Shown: positions 16,196 through 24,970, counted from the stretch's first letter. The stretch: 32,214 nt of DNA from Verrucomicrobiota bacterium (GCA_017301975.1 JAFLEI010000055.1:1-32214), one strand, 5' to 3'. Made by a program: numbers and translations. The notes: a model not told the origin generated them from the sequence alone.

Positions 16196-16237
16196 CCTGT
16201 TTTATAAATAGGCCGCAAGCCTATTTATCGAGGCAGG
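16196..16237 (+). promoter_or_regulatory. Long hairpin in the leader of the RND efflux operon
   Basis: A perfect 10-bp stem ATAAATAGGC (16204-16213) pairs with GCCTATTTAT (16219-16228) around the loop CGCAA. An outer CCTG/CAGG pair extends it. It is followed by mixed sequence, not a T tract, so it is not a standard terminator of upstream genes. It may act as an operator or an mRNA-stabilising or attenuating structure. Confidence 0.5.
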
Positions 16238-16354
16238 ATATCCTACTTAGAATGGGACTTACCTTGGCCGAATAGGAGGGTGCGATTGTTTTCATTTCCA
16301 TGCATTGCGCTGCTTTACTTTGGAGCCTCCGCACCTAGTATCTTCCTACCCCTT

Positions 16355-17647
16355 ATGAGTTACAGAGACCACCCTTCCGTGTTCAGTCCGTTTCACTCTA
16401 CTGAGACCAGCAAGGCCCGTGAACTCCGGCCTGGGACGTGGGCGGCATTCCTGTGCGCGGGCATGCTGGCGGTGACAACGCTGAGCGGCTGCCACAAGGA
16501 GGAGAGCGGCCATTCTGCGAAGAGCAGTCACAAGGAAGAGAGCGGCCATCATGCGGAGGGCGCCCACAAGGAAGAGGGCGGCCATCATGCGGAGGGAGGT
16601 CACAAGGAGGAGGGCGCCCACCATGCGGAGGGCGGGGAGGAAGAGGAATCCCAGCTGGTGCTGACGAAGCCGATCGTCCGGGACACGGTGATCTCGCGTG
16701 ATTATGTGTGCCAGATCAGTTCATGCCGGAACATCGAGATTCGTGCGCTGGAGCGCGGGTATCTGGAGAAGGTGAAGGTGAATGAGGGGCAGCTGGTGAA
16801 CGAAGGGGATGTGATGTTTACGATCCTGCCGCGGGTTTACAGCGCGGTGGTGAAGAGCGCGGAGGCGGAGGCGCAGGTGGCGCGGGTGGAATTTGAAAAC
16901 ACGAAGCGGCTGCTGGAGTCCAACGTGGTGTCTGACAAGGAGCTGACGATGGCGAAGGCGAAGCTGGACCAGAAGATGGCGGAGGTGAACCTGTCCCAGA
17001 CGCATCTGGGATTCACGACGATCAAGGCGCCGTTTTCGGGGCTGATGGACCGGCTGCGGCTGCGGAACGGGAGCCTGGTGGAGGTGGGTGACCTGCTGAC
17101 GACGCTGTCTGACAACAGCGAGATGTGGATCTACTTCAATGTGCCGGAGGCGGACTATCTGGAGTACGCCTCCCACGTGCAGTCGGAGGAAAGCAAGCAG
17201 GTGAGCCTGGTGATGGCGAACGGGAAGCTCTTTGACCAAAAGGGCCGGGTGAACGTGATCGAGGGAGAGTTTAATAACAAGACGGGCACGATCCCCTTCC
17301 GCGCGGACTTCCCGAATCCGAAACGTTTGCTGAGGCATGGGGAGACGGGCAACATCCGCATGGAGCGGACGCTGAAGAAGGCGCTGCTGTTGCCGCAGAA
17401 GTCCACCTTTGAAATCGGGGAAGAGCGCTTCATCTTTGTGGTGGGCAAGGATGACGTGATCAAGCAGTCGAAGATCGAGGTGGCGGAGGAGCTGGAGGAT
17501 CTGTACGTGGTGACCTCTGGCGTGACGGCGGAGGACAGGATCATTTTTGAAGGTCAGCGGCAGGCCCATGACGGGGACAAGGCGCATGACTACAAATTTG
17601 AGGAGACGAAGGATGCGTATGCCAACCTGAAGCTCCACGCGCAGTAA
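16355..17647 (+). CDS. RND efflux periplasmic adaptor lipoprotein with His-rich repeat
   Basis: The product is 430 aa. A signal region ends in a lipobox LSGC, so the mature protein is a lipoprotein starting at Cys46. Immediately after come four 12-aa His/Glu/Gly repeats of type HKEEGGHHAEGG, then an acidic run. The rest is a normal membrane-fusion protein: first beta-strand with IEIRALERGYLEKV, lipoyl half VNEGQLVNEGDVMFTI, an alpha hairpin (about 160-210), second lipoyl half TTIKAPFSGLMDRLRLRNGSLVEVGD, and beta-barrel and proximal domains. It links the inner-membrane pump to an outer-membrane channel. The pump gene starts 12 bp downstream. The ATG at 16355 was chosen; a GTG at 16280 abuts a GGAGG and would give a longer N-terminus with two hydrophobic stretches. 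Confidence 0.88.
   Translation: MSYRDHPSVFSPFHSTETSKARELRPGTWAAFLCAGMLAVTTLSGCHKEESGHSAKSSHKEESGHHAEGAHKEEGGHHAEGGHKEEGAHHAEGGEEEESQLVLTKPIVRDTVISRDYVCQISSCRNIEIRALERGYLEKVKVNEGQLVNEGDVMFTILPRVYSAVVKSAEAEAQVARVEFENTKRLLESNVVSDKELTMAKAKLDQKMAEVNLSQTHLGFTTIKAPFSGLMDRLRLRNGSLVEVGDLLTTLSDNSEMWIYFNVPEADYLEYASHVQSEESKQVSLVMANGKLFDQKGRVNVIEGEFNNKTGTIPFRADFPNPKRLLRHGETGNIRMERTLKKALLLPQKSTFEIGEERFIFVVGKDDVIKQSKIEVAEELEDLYVVTSGVTAEDRIIFEGQRQAHDGDKAHDYKFEETKDAYANLKLHAQ
16493..16636 (+). repeat. Four 36-bp in-frame repeats encoding a His-rich module
   Basis: Units at 16493, 16529, 16565 and 16601 each encode HKEE-x-G-H-(S/H)-A-(K/E)-x-x. The first is the most diverged, and units 2-4 are nearly identical at DNA level, which points to recent expansion. 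The module would bind divalent metal in the periplasm. Confidence 0.9.
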
Positions 17648-17659
17648 GAACCAACTTCC

Positions 17660-20600
17660 ATGTTTTCGAAGATTTTACAGAGGCCTGCCCTGGCCATTGT
17701 AATCTCGTTGCTGATTGTGTTTTTGGGCGGGCTTTCAATCGTGAGGCTGCCGATCTCGCAATTTCCCAACGTGGCGCCTGTGGTGGTGATGGTGAACATC
17801 ACCTACCCAGGGGCTAGCGCGAAGGTGCTGGAGGAGAGCGTGCTGGTGCTGCTGGACCAGGCGATCAACGGGGTGCAGGACATGAAGTACATGATGTCCG
17901 ACGCGACGAGCGCGGGCGAGGCGACGATCCAGGTGGTGTTTCATCTGGGGACGGACCCGAATGATGCGACGGTGAACGTGCTGAACCGGGTGAACCAGGT
18001 GAGGAACCAGCTGCCGCCGCTGGTGCAGCGGGAGGGGATCATCGTGAACAACGTGAGCCCGAACATGCTGATGTATGTGAACTTGTTCAGCACGGACAAG
18101 AACGCGGACATGCAGTTCCTTTTCAACTACGCGTTTGTGCAGCTGCAGCCGGAGCTGGCACGGACGCGCGGGGTGGGGCAGGTGCGCATCCTGGGCACGC
18201 GCAACTACGCGATGCGGATCTGGCTGAAGCCGGACCGGATGCGGGCCTACAAGGTGTCCACGGATGATGTGATGAAGGCGCTGGCGGAGCAGAGCGTGAT
18301 CGGCACGCCGGGGCGGCTGGGGCGTGCGGATGCGCAGAGATCCCAGGCGCTGGAGTATGTGCTGACGTACAAGGGGCGGTACAACACGCAGAAGCAGTAT
18401 GAGAATGTGATCCTGCGCGCGACGGACGAGGGGGAGATCCTGCACCTGAGGGATGTGGCGCGGGTGGAGCTGGGGAGTGAGTTTTATGATTTGTACTCGG
18501 ACCTGGACGGGCACCCCTCGGCGGCGATCGTGATCAAGCAGAGCTACAACAGCAACGCGCATGAGGTGATCGAGCAGCTGAAGGCGCGGCTGGAGCAGAT
18601 GAAGCGCAAGAGCTTCCCGGCGGGGATGGACTATGAGATCAGCTATGATGTGTCAAAGTTTCTGGATGCGTCCATCGAGAAGGTGCTGCACACGCTGCTG
18701 GAGGCCTTCATCCTGGTGTCGCTGGTGGTATTTGTGTTTCTGGGGGACTGGCGCAGCACGCTGATCCCGACGCTGGCGGTGCCGGTGTCTCTGGTGGGGG
18801 CTTTTTTCCTGATGCAGATCTGCGGGGTGAGCATCAACCTGATCACGCTGTTTGCGCTGGTGCTGGCAATCGGGATCGTGGTGGATGACCCCATCGTGGT
18901 GGTGGAGGCGGTGCATGCGAAGATGCATGGGACGAATCTGACGGCGTTTGAGGCGGTGCAGAAGGTGCTGCTGGAGATCGCGGGAGCGGTGATCGCGATC
19001 ACGCTGGTGATGACGGCGGTGTTTGTACCGGTGACGTTCATGTCCGGGCCGGTGGGGGTGTTTTACCGGGAGTTTTCCATCACGATGGCGTCTGCGATCA
19101 TTCTCTCCGGCATCATGGCGCTGACGCTGACGCCGGTGCTGTGCGCGATGATTCTGCGGCGGCCGGAGGTGGAGCACCAGCACAAGCACAAACGGCGCGG
19201 ACCGGTGGAGTGGGCGCTGGGGCACTTTAACAGCGCCTTTGAAAAGCTGACGAATGTGTATGTGGGGCTGCTGATGAGGATCGTGCACCGGAAGAGCATC
19301 ACGCTGGGAATTCTGGCGCTGGCGGGCGTGGCGATCTATGGGGTGAACCAGTCTCTCTCGCCGGGATTCATCCCGTCTGAGGACCAGGGGATGATCTACG
19401 CGATCCTGCAGACGCCGCCGGGGAGCACGCTGGAGCGGACGTTTGCGAAGTCGCTGGAGCTGGAGAAGGTCGCGAAGCAGATCGAGGGCATCCAGTCGGT
19501 GTCATCGCTGGCGGGCTATGAGGTGCTGACGGAGGGTCGCGGATCGAATGCCGGGACGTGCCTGATCAATCTGAAGAACTGGAGTGAGCGGAAGATGAAC
19601 TCGCGGCAGATCATCGCGGAGCTGGAAAAGAAATGCCATGTGATCTCCGGGGTGAAGCTGGAGTTTTACGAGCCGCCGGCGGTGCCGGGATATGGCGCGG
19701 CGGGGGGCTTTTCGCTGAGGCTGCTGGACAAGACGAGCAGCGGTGACTACGACCGGCTGCAGGAAGTGAACGAAGCATTCATGGAGGCGCTGAAGAAGCG
19801 CAAGGAGCTGCACGGCCTGTTCACGTTTTTCAGCGCGAACTATCCGCAGCTCGACATCGAGATCGACAACGAGATGGCGATGCAGAAGGGGGTGTCCATC
19901 AAGACGGCGATGGAGAGCCTGGCGATCCTGGTGGCGAGCACCTATGAGCAGGGCTTCATCAAGTTTGGGCGGTTTTGGAAGCTGTATGTGCAGGCGGACC
20001 CGAAGTATCGCGAGATGCCGAAAGATCTCCAGGACCTGTATGTGGGGAATGACAAGGGGGAGATGGTGCCGTTCTCCGAATTTGTGGTGCTGAAGCAGAA
20101 GCAGGGTCTCAATGAGATCACGCGCTACAATGCCTACCCTGCCCCGTCCATCCAGGGTGCGCCTGCGGCAGGCTACAGCAGCGGGGACGCGATCAAGGCG
20201 ATCGAGGAAGTGGCGGAAAAGACGCTGCCGCGCGGGTATGACATCGGCTGGGCGGGGCTGGCGTTTGACGAGGTGGCGCGTGGCAACGAGTCCATCTACA
20301 TTTTCATCGTGGTGCTGCTGTTTGTGTACCTGGTGCTGGTAGGGCAGTATGAGAGCTTTCTGCTGCCGCTGGCGGTGATCCTCTCGCTGCCGATCGGGGT
20401 GATGGGCTCGTTTGTGATGCTGCGCACGTTTGGCCTGGACAACGACATCTTTGCGCAAGTGGGGCTGATCATGCTGGTGGGGCTGCTGGGCAAGAACGCG
20501 ATCTTGATCGTGGAATTTGCGACGCAGAAGCATCAGCAGGGCCTGCCGATTTTGGATGCGGCCATCGAGGGTGCGCGGGTGCGCTTCCGGCCGATCTTGA

Positions 20601-20866
20601 TGACGTCGTTTGCATTCATCGCGGGGATGATTCCCCTGCTCCGCGCCTCGGGTGCGGGGGCGATCGCGAACAAGACGATCGGCGCTTCCGCAGCGGGCGG
20701 GATGCTGCTGGGGACGGTGGTGGGGCTGCTGGTGATCCCGGGGTTGTATTACCTTTTCGCGACGCTGTCTGACAAACGGAAGCTGCTGCCCGGCGAGCGG
20801 AACATGCCGCTGACGGAGGTGAAGGACCAGGGCCGGAGCGGGGCGGATGGGGTGGTGGAGCTGTGA
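17660..20866 (+). CDS. HAE1-type RND multidrug efflux pump, AcrB-like
   Basis: The product is 1068 aa, the normal RND length. It has the N-terminal helix with FSKILQRPALAIVISLL and the periplasmic start PISQFPNVAPVVVMVNITYPGAS typical of AcrB/MexB. TM4 carries the proton-relay pair Asp409-Asp410 in GIVVDDPIVVVEAV, where the residue after the pair is Pro rather than the usual Ala. TM10 carries Lys945 in GLLGKNAILIVEF. The second half opens with LSPGFIPSEDQGMIYAILQTPPG. It exports hydrophobic or amphipathic compounds by proton antiport with the adaptor encoded 12 bp upstream. No outer-membrane factor is adjacent. The REP-like palindrome that begins 16 bp after the stop may also serve as a transcription end or processing signal. 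Confidence 0.93.
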   Translation: MFSKILQRPALAIVISLLIVFLGGLSIVRLPISQFPNVAPVVVMVNITYPGASAKVLEESVLVLLDQAINGVQDMKYMMSDATSAGEATIQVVFHLGTDPNDATVNVLNRVNQVRNQLPPLVQREGIIVNNVSPNMLMYVNLFSTDKNADMQFLFNYAFVQLQPELARTRGVGQVRILGTRNYAMRIWLKPDRMRAYKVSTDDVMKALAEQSVIGTPGRLGRADAQRSQALEYVLTYKGRYNTQKQYENVILRATDEGEILHLRDVARVELGSEFYDLYSDLDGHPSAAIVIKQSYNSNAHEVIEQLKARLEQMKRKSFPAGMDYEISYDVSKFLDASIEKVLHTLLEAFILVSLVVFVFLGDWRSTLIPTLAVPVSLVGAFFLMQICGVSINLITLFALVLAIGIVVDDPIVVVEAVHAKMHGTNLTAFEAVQKVLLEIAGAVIAITLVMTAVFVPVTFMSGPVGVFYREFSITMASAIILSGIMALTLTPVLCAMILRRPEVEHQHKHKRRGPVEWALGHFNSAFEKLTNVYVGLLMRIVHRKSITLGILALAGVAIYGVNQSLSPGFIPSEDQGMIYAILQTPPGSTLERTFAKSLELEKVAKQIEGIQSVSSLAGYEVLTEGRGSNAGTCLINLKNWSERKMNSRQIIAELEKKCHVISGVKLEFYEPPAVPGYGAAGGFSLRLLDKTSSGDYDRLQEVNEAFMEALKKRKELHGLFTFFSANYPQLDIEIDNEMAMQKGVSIKTAMESLAILVASTYEQGFIKFGRFWKLYVQADPKYREMPKDLQDLYVGNDKGEMVPFSEFVVLKQKQGLNEITRYNAYPAPSIQGAPAAGYSSGDAIKAIEEVAEKTLPRGYDIGWAGLAFDEVARGNESIYIFIVVLLFVYLVLVGQYESFLLPLAVILSLPIGVMGSFVMLRTFGLDNDIFAQVGLIMLVGLLGKNAILIVEFATQKHQQGLPILDAAIEGARVRFRPILMTSFAFIAGMIPLLRASGAGAIANKTIGASAAGGMLLGTVVGLLVIPGLYYLFATLSDKRKLLPGERNMPLTEVKDQGRSGADGVVEL

Positions 20867-20882
20867 GGGGGGTGGGCTTCTT

Positions 20883-20933
20883 CGAAGGCCAACGGCCTTC
20901 CGCAGCTAAGCCCAGGGTTCGAAGAACCCTGGG
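20883..20933. repeat. Left 51-bp terminal palindromic repeat of the IS200-like element
   Basis: It matches the inverse of 21545-21595 at 47 of 51 positions. Internal stems are CGAAGGCC...GGCCTTCC-like and CCCAGGGTTC GA AGAACCCTGGG. Confidence 0.9.
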
Positions 20934-21012
20934 ATTTCGCGACAAAGAGAGTTCACATCAAGGGCGAACCACAACGTGGTTCCGTCCATCGCCGCCGTGC
21001 GCACGGCCGTCT

Positions 21013-21463
21013 TCAATCCCACACGTAAGACTCGTTCCATGACTGCCCGTGGCGGCGCAACAACTCGCGGTATTCGTCTTGAAAGGTGACCTTTTGATGG
21101 CGGTCTTCCTGCTCGGCGATGTTGTGACGGCGTCGATTTTGGATTCAGACACAGAGAAGCATCCGTAGCCAGCCTGCCAGTGAAATTGGCGGAAAAGACA
21201 ACCGCGTTCCTGAATCCAGCCGGTGGAGATGCGTTTGATCTCTTTCACAAATTCCGCGATCGCCAGGGTGCGAGACAAAGTGGTCAGCAGATGCACATGA
21301 TCGGCGACACCGCCGATCTGGATGGGCAGGCAGTCCAGCGTCTTTGCGCAGCGCCCAGATACGCATGTACCTCGGAGCGAAATGCAGGGTTCTGGAAGGC
21401 GGGGTCGCGGCCCTTGGTGGAGAAAACCGTGTGAATCAAAACTCGGGCGAGGGATTGCGGCAT
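21013..21463 (-). pseudogene. IS200/IS605-family Y1 transposase, frameshifted
   Basis: Three frames together spell a full 150-aa TnpA: MPQSLARVLIHTVFSTKGRDP, then LDCLPIQIGGVADHVHLLTTLSRT with the HVH metal site, then FHWQAGYGCFSVSESKIDAVTT, then IAEQEDRHQKVTFQDEY and ESYVWD at the end. A one-base-class shift lies near 21340-21350 (after HAYLGA). A second shift lies near 21120-21130, exactly where the catalytic Tyr-Ile-x-x-Gln motif is expected: the tyrosine codon is gone, consistent with a 4-bp deletion. The gene is therefore dead. It has a normal ATG at 21463 and a stop at 21013-21015. Confidence 0.85.
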
Positions 21464-21544
21464 GGCGCAAGATTTGGATCATTCGAGCGATGGACGCAAC
21501 ACCGTTGGTGTTGCACGAGATGGGAGCGGTGGGTGATGCGGTGA

Positions 21545-21595
21545 CCCAGGGTTCTGCGAACCCCGGGCTTAGTTACGGAAGGCCGTTGGCCTTCG
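21545..21595. repeat. Right 51-bp terminal palindromic repeat of the IS200-like element
   Basis: Inverse partner of 20883-20933 with four substitutions. It lies about 80 bp upstream of the transposase start on the minus strand. Confidence 0.9.
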
Positions 21596-21838
21596 CCGGA
21601 TGCGCGTGAGCGTGAGCGTGCGGAGTGGGGGGCATGGTGGGGTGGTGGATGGAGAGACGCGCGGCGCGCTGAGTTTCAGCGATGTGCTGCGGGCGCGGGG
21701 GCTCTCCTTCCCCGAGAAGGCCCCTGTTTGCGGCGATTTGTGTGATCGGTTTGTGTGACTTTTGGCGATGGATAGTGAATGCTGCGCGAGCCGACTGAAT
21801 GAACATCCAACCCCTGCTTTCTACCGTACGTTAAGACG

Positions 21839-22921
21839 ATGCCGCGAGTGATCATGCACATGGACATGGATGCGTTTTTTGCATCGGTGGAGCAGCGGGA
21901 CAACCCGGAGTACCGGGGGAAGCCGGTGATCGTGGGTTCGCCGCCGGACCGGCGTGGGGTGGTGTGCGCGGCGAGCTATGAGGCGCGGAAGTTCAAGGTG
22001 CGGTCGGCGATGCCTTCGCGGACGGCGGGGCGGCTGTGCCCGCAGGGGATTTTTGTGCGGCCACGCATGGAGGCGTATCGGGCGGAGTCGGCGCGGATCA
22101 TGCGGATTTTGCAGGAGTTTACGCCGATGATCGAGCAGGTGTCTGTGGATGAGGCGTACCTGGATGTGAGCGCGCATGCGGACCCGGCTTTGGAGGTGGA
22201 TGCCGCCATTGAAGCGGCGCGGCCGATGGGGGCGGAGATCAAGCGGCGCATCCGCGAGGAGTGCGGGCTGACGGCGAGCGTGGGGATCAGCGCGAACAAG
22301 TTTCTGGCGAAGCTGGCGAGTGATTTTCAGAAGCCGGACGGGCTGACGGTGATTTTGGACCGGGACAAGATCGCCTTTCTGCGACCGCTGCCGGTGAGCG
22401 CGATCCATGGGGTGGGGCCGGTGACGGCGCAGGGGCTGGAGGCGCTGGGGCTGCGGACGATCGGGGATCTGCAGGATTCGACTCAGGGGCTGGAGGCCGT
22501 GGCGGGTTCGTTTGCGGCGAAGCTGAAACAGCGTGCGCTGGGGAATGATGAGCGTGAGCTGGACCTGAGCGAGGAGCGCAAGAGCATCAGCGCGGAGAAC
22601 ACGTTTCTCAATGACACGGACGCGCGGCCGGTGCTGCGGGCGGCGCTGAAGGAGATGGCGCTGGATGTGGCGGGGACGCTGGGCCGGCACGGGCTGGGCG
22701 CGATGACGGTGCAGGTGAAGGTGCGCTACAGCGACTTCACCACGCTGACACGGCAGATCCGTCTGGAGGAGCCGGTGACGACGGACCGGGAGATCTACCG
22801 GATGGCGTGCTACCTGCTGGCGCGTGACCGGCTGGTGAAAGGGCCGCTGCGGCTGATCGGGATCGGGGTTTCTACGCTGGTGGCGCCGGAGCAGAGGCGG
22901 CAGTTGAGGCTGGGGATTTGA
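21839..22921 (+). CDS. dinB: DNA polymerase IV (Y-family translesion polymerase)
   Basis: The product is 360 aa, the usual DinB length. Palm motifs are MDMDAFFASVEQRDNP (metal-binding Asp9; Phe13/Phe14 contains the steric gate) and SVDEAYLDV (Asp104, Glu105). The block GISANKFLAKLASDFQKPDG and the HhH region IHGVGPVTAQGLEALGLRTIGDL follow, then the little-finger domain. The C-terminus ends QLRLGI, very close to the E. coli DinB clamp-binding QLVLGL, so recruitment by the sliding clamp is expected. It copies past DNA lesions with low fidelity. The ATG at 21839 gives MPRVIMHMDMD. No clear LexA site is visible in the 240 bp upstream. Confidence 0.95.
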   Translation: MPRVIMHMDMDAFFASVEQRDNPEYRGKPVIVGSPPDRRGVVCAASYEARKFKVRSAMPSRTAGRLCPQGIFVRPRMEAYRAESARIMRILQEFTPMIEQVSVDEAYLDVSAHADPALEVDAAIEAARPMGAEIKRRIREECGLTASVGISANKFLAKLASDFQKPDGLTVILDRDKIAFLRPLPVSAIHGVGPVTAQGLEALGLRTIGDLQDSTQGLEAVAGSFAAKLKQRALGNDERELDLSEERKSISAENTFLNDTDARPVLRAALKEMALDVAGTLGRHGLGAMTVQVKVRYSDFTTLTRQIRLEEPVTTDREIYRMACYLLARDRLVKGPLRLIGIGVSTLVAPEQRRQLRLGI

Positions 22922-23083
22922 AGGGGGGCTGGACGGGGCGTGCCCGTGTCGGTGAGACGTTGGTCAGGCCGCGGCTGGCTTGGGTGAAGGCAGGGGGGGG
23001 GTACTCTTCTGAGCGCGAGAGGTTTGGCTTCATAATGCTTCCTAAATGACTGGCATCTTTTTTTACGAGCAGTAGTAACTGGG

Positions 23084-23455
23084 GTGTTCCATCTAAAAAT
23101 TGGCATAAGCATACTGTTAATCTTAGGGGCAACCTCCTGCAGGGAAGATCACTCCAAGGAATGTCTTCAGATAGAGAGAGCGATTGAACAACTGGTTAGC
23201 TCAAAAACAATCATGGATGAGAAGGCATCTGTCGAACTTTTGAGATCGATAAAAATGGATCATTGCTCCTATTCGATGATCCCGATTGATGAACATGGGC
23301 ATCCCATCGATCCTATATTGTTCCATGACTTACACAGAGCACGAGACATGCCTTACAGACTCGCACTGCGGATCGAAGGCGGGCAAAACCCAAAGCTGTT
23401 TTATAGAACCTTTCTCTCTCGAGAAAACTTCACTCGTTTAACGCTGCCCAAGTAA
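23084..23455 (+). CDS. Small secreted or lipoprotein-like protein, unknown
   Basis: The product is 123 aa starting at GTG. The N-terminus MFHLKIGISILLILGATSC is a good export signal; ATSC is an imperfect lipobox, so lipidation is possible. The mature part is charged, with ECLQIERAIEQLV and a HPIDPILFHDLHRARDMPYR segment, and no recognised domain. GC is near 44%, far below the genome-like genes around it, which points to recent acquisition. It sits with another AT-richer orphan gene downstream. Confidence 0.55.
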   Translation: MFHLKIGISILLILGATSCREDHSKECLQIERAIEQLVSSKTIMDEKASVELLRSIKMDHCSYSMIPIDEHGHPIDPILFHDLHRARDMPYRLALRIEGGQNPKLFYRTFLSRENFTRLTLPK

Positions 23456-23629
23456 AGCCAAGCGCCTGTCCCTTTATGAAGAAACGCCGGACCTCAAAAT
23501 AGGCGGAATCCAGACCAGCCCAAAAAAGATGCCAGGCATGAATGGCACGGTTGAGGAAAAAGATTCCGGGCATTTTGTCACGAAATGGGCAACCAATGAA
23601 ACAATGCAAAAAATGCACCATTCGCAGCG

Positions 23630-24019
23630 ATGAAAACTGCAAGAACGTTCATAAGATGGATTAGTTGGATGATTTTTCCTGTCTTGATTTTCCTGTGTTT
23701 TGTTAGGGTTGTATTTTCCATTGGCTACATTCCACATTGCTCTTTTTGGGACGGAGCTGTTATTTTCATCTCGACGCTGCTTTATATTTTAATCATACCG
23801 CTTTTTATCTGGGCGAACTTGCGCCCCACAGAACCAAGGCGCTCGTTAGTGGGAATGGTTGCAGCGTTATTACTCTTCTCAGTTTCAGAGGGATTGGCTG
23901 GGATGGTTACAGAGCAAGGTTCATCGTATGGTTCGATTTTGTGGCAAGGAGGAACCATCGTCACAATATTTGCGCTTAGCATATTTCACCGCGATGAAAA
24001 ATTTCACTTGGAGTCATGA
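23630..24019 (+). CDS. Small polytopic membrane protein, unknown
   Basis: The product is 129 aa with four hydrophobic segments: about 10-27 (ISWMIFPVLIFLCFVRVV), 42-62 (AVIFISTLLYILIIPLF), 72-90 (LVGMVAALLLFSVSEGLAG) and 103-118 (ILWQGGTIVTIFALSIF). It ends in a short charged tail. No family is recognised. GC is low (about 45%) like its upstream neighbour. The ATG overlaps the TGA of a short open frame (about 62 codons, starting after 23444) that has plausible composition (DSGHFVTKWATNETMQKM) but no proper start. That frame may be a remnant of a coupled gene. Confidence 0.55.
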   Translation: MKTARTFIRWISWMIFPVLIFLCFVRVVFSIGYIPHCSFWDGAVIFISTLLYILIIPLFIWANLRPTEPRRSLVGMVAALLLFSVSEGLAGMVTEQGSSYGSILWQGGTIVTIFALSIFHRDEKFHLES

Positions 24020-24415
24020 GATGCATTAACAAATGAACCCACGAGCCAACCAAGGGCATGCGGACGAAATGGCTGGCTGTTTTCGGCATTTTTTTCGGGA
24101 GTGGTGGTGGGAGTGGTTTGAATAGGACGAAGAGGGCTGACAGGACCTATGGGAGGGAGGCGCTGGTGATTGCGGGATGTTTTTTGGGTGGTGAGAGGCG
24201 TGGTGGGCGGGTGGCAGATGCTGCGGGTTCGGAGACCCGCGCTTCTCGGGCGCTTGGGCATGCGGGCAACGGGAGGATGGTGAGCCGTTGCGGGGCAATG
24301 GGGCTGTTTAGGGGAGCGCAATCGGGGGGCGGAACGCGATTATTGTGAGAGACAGGCGGGGATTGGGTGGTTATTCTCCGGCTGTTGTTCTGAACTTTTA
24401 CAGCGACGCTTTTTT
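24020..24415. other. Gene-free stretch
   Basis: I see no gene or clear element in these about 400 bases. GC climbs back to the window average from about 24050, marking the right edge of the AT-richer island. Confidence 0.4.
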
Positions 24416-24895
24416 ATGAGAACTTCTCTTCTGCTTGTTTGCTCCTTGGTGATGGCCGGTGGGCTGGTGTCTTGCACGGGTGATTTGTACCGGCGCACGG
24501 TGCCGGCGCGGACGACGGCGACTTCGGCGAAGGTGGCTCCGCCTGCGTTTGGCTCTCCGGCGTATGTGAGCAGTCTGCGGCCGTATGGAAGGCCGTATGA
24601 GCGGAGCGGGTTCTACCCGTACAGTGAATCGCACCCGGGCGGGATGGGGTACTATGACCGGGTGGCTTCGCCGCATGGGTCGTATGAATACCTCTACCAC
24701 GATCTGGAGGCGCCGCATCCGGCGCCGGGGACGCCGCTGAAGGAGAAGACAGTGCGGTACACTTCGCGCTATCCTTCGTCGTGGGGATCGCCGATGTGGG
24801 TGACGACGCTGAAGCCGGCGATGTTTGCGCGGGGTGAACGTGGGAGTGAGGTGGTTTCGACAACGACCACGACAACGATTGCGGGATCGAAGTGA
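24416..24895 (+). CDS. Small lipoprotein, Tyr/Pro/Ser-rich
   Basis: The product is 159 aa. The N-terminus MRTSLLLVCSLVMAGG ends in a clean lipobox LVSC, so it is a lipoprotein anchored at Cys20. The mature chain is rich in Tyr, Pro, Arg and Ser (RPYGRPYERSGFYPYSESHPG), low in hydrophobics and probably disordered. It ends in a Thr run (STTTTTT). No domain is recognised. It stands alone 75 bp before the metal cluster and could be co-regulated with it, but nothing in its sequence indicates a metal role. Confidence 0.7.
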   Translation: MRTSLLLVCSLVMAGGLVSCTGDLYRRTVPARTTATSAKVAPPAFGSPAYVSSLRPYGRPYERSGFYPYSESHPGGMGYYDRVASPHGSYEYLYHDLEAPHPAPGTPLKEKTVRYTSRYPSSWGSPMWVTTLKPAMFARGERGSEVVSTTTTTTIAGSK

Positions 24896-24970
24896 GCGGC
24901 GGCGGCTGGCGCAGATTTTCCTGAAAAAGTTTGAAACAAACGGCTGCTTTTTGCATCTTAGCACACCGAC

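Larger units (their letters stand above)
20883..21595 (-). mobile_element. IS200-like element with long palindromic inverted ends, degenerate
   Basis: A 713-bp unit runs from one 51-bp imperfect inverted repeat to its partner, enclosing a single Y1 transposase pseudogene. Each end contains two nested palindromes (AAGGCC/GGCCTT and CCCAGGGTTC/GAACCCTGGG), as expected for hairpins recognised by HUH transposases. It lies between the RND pump and dinB without disrupting either gene. Confidence 0.8.
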
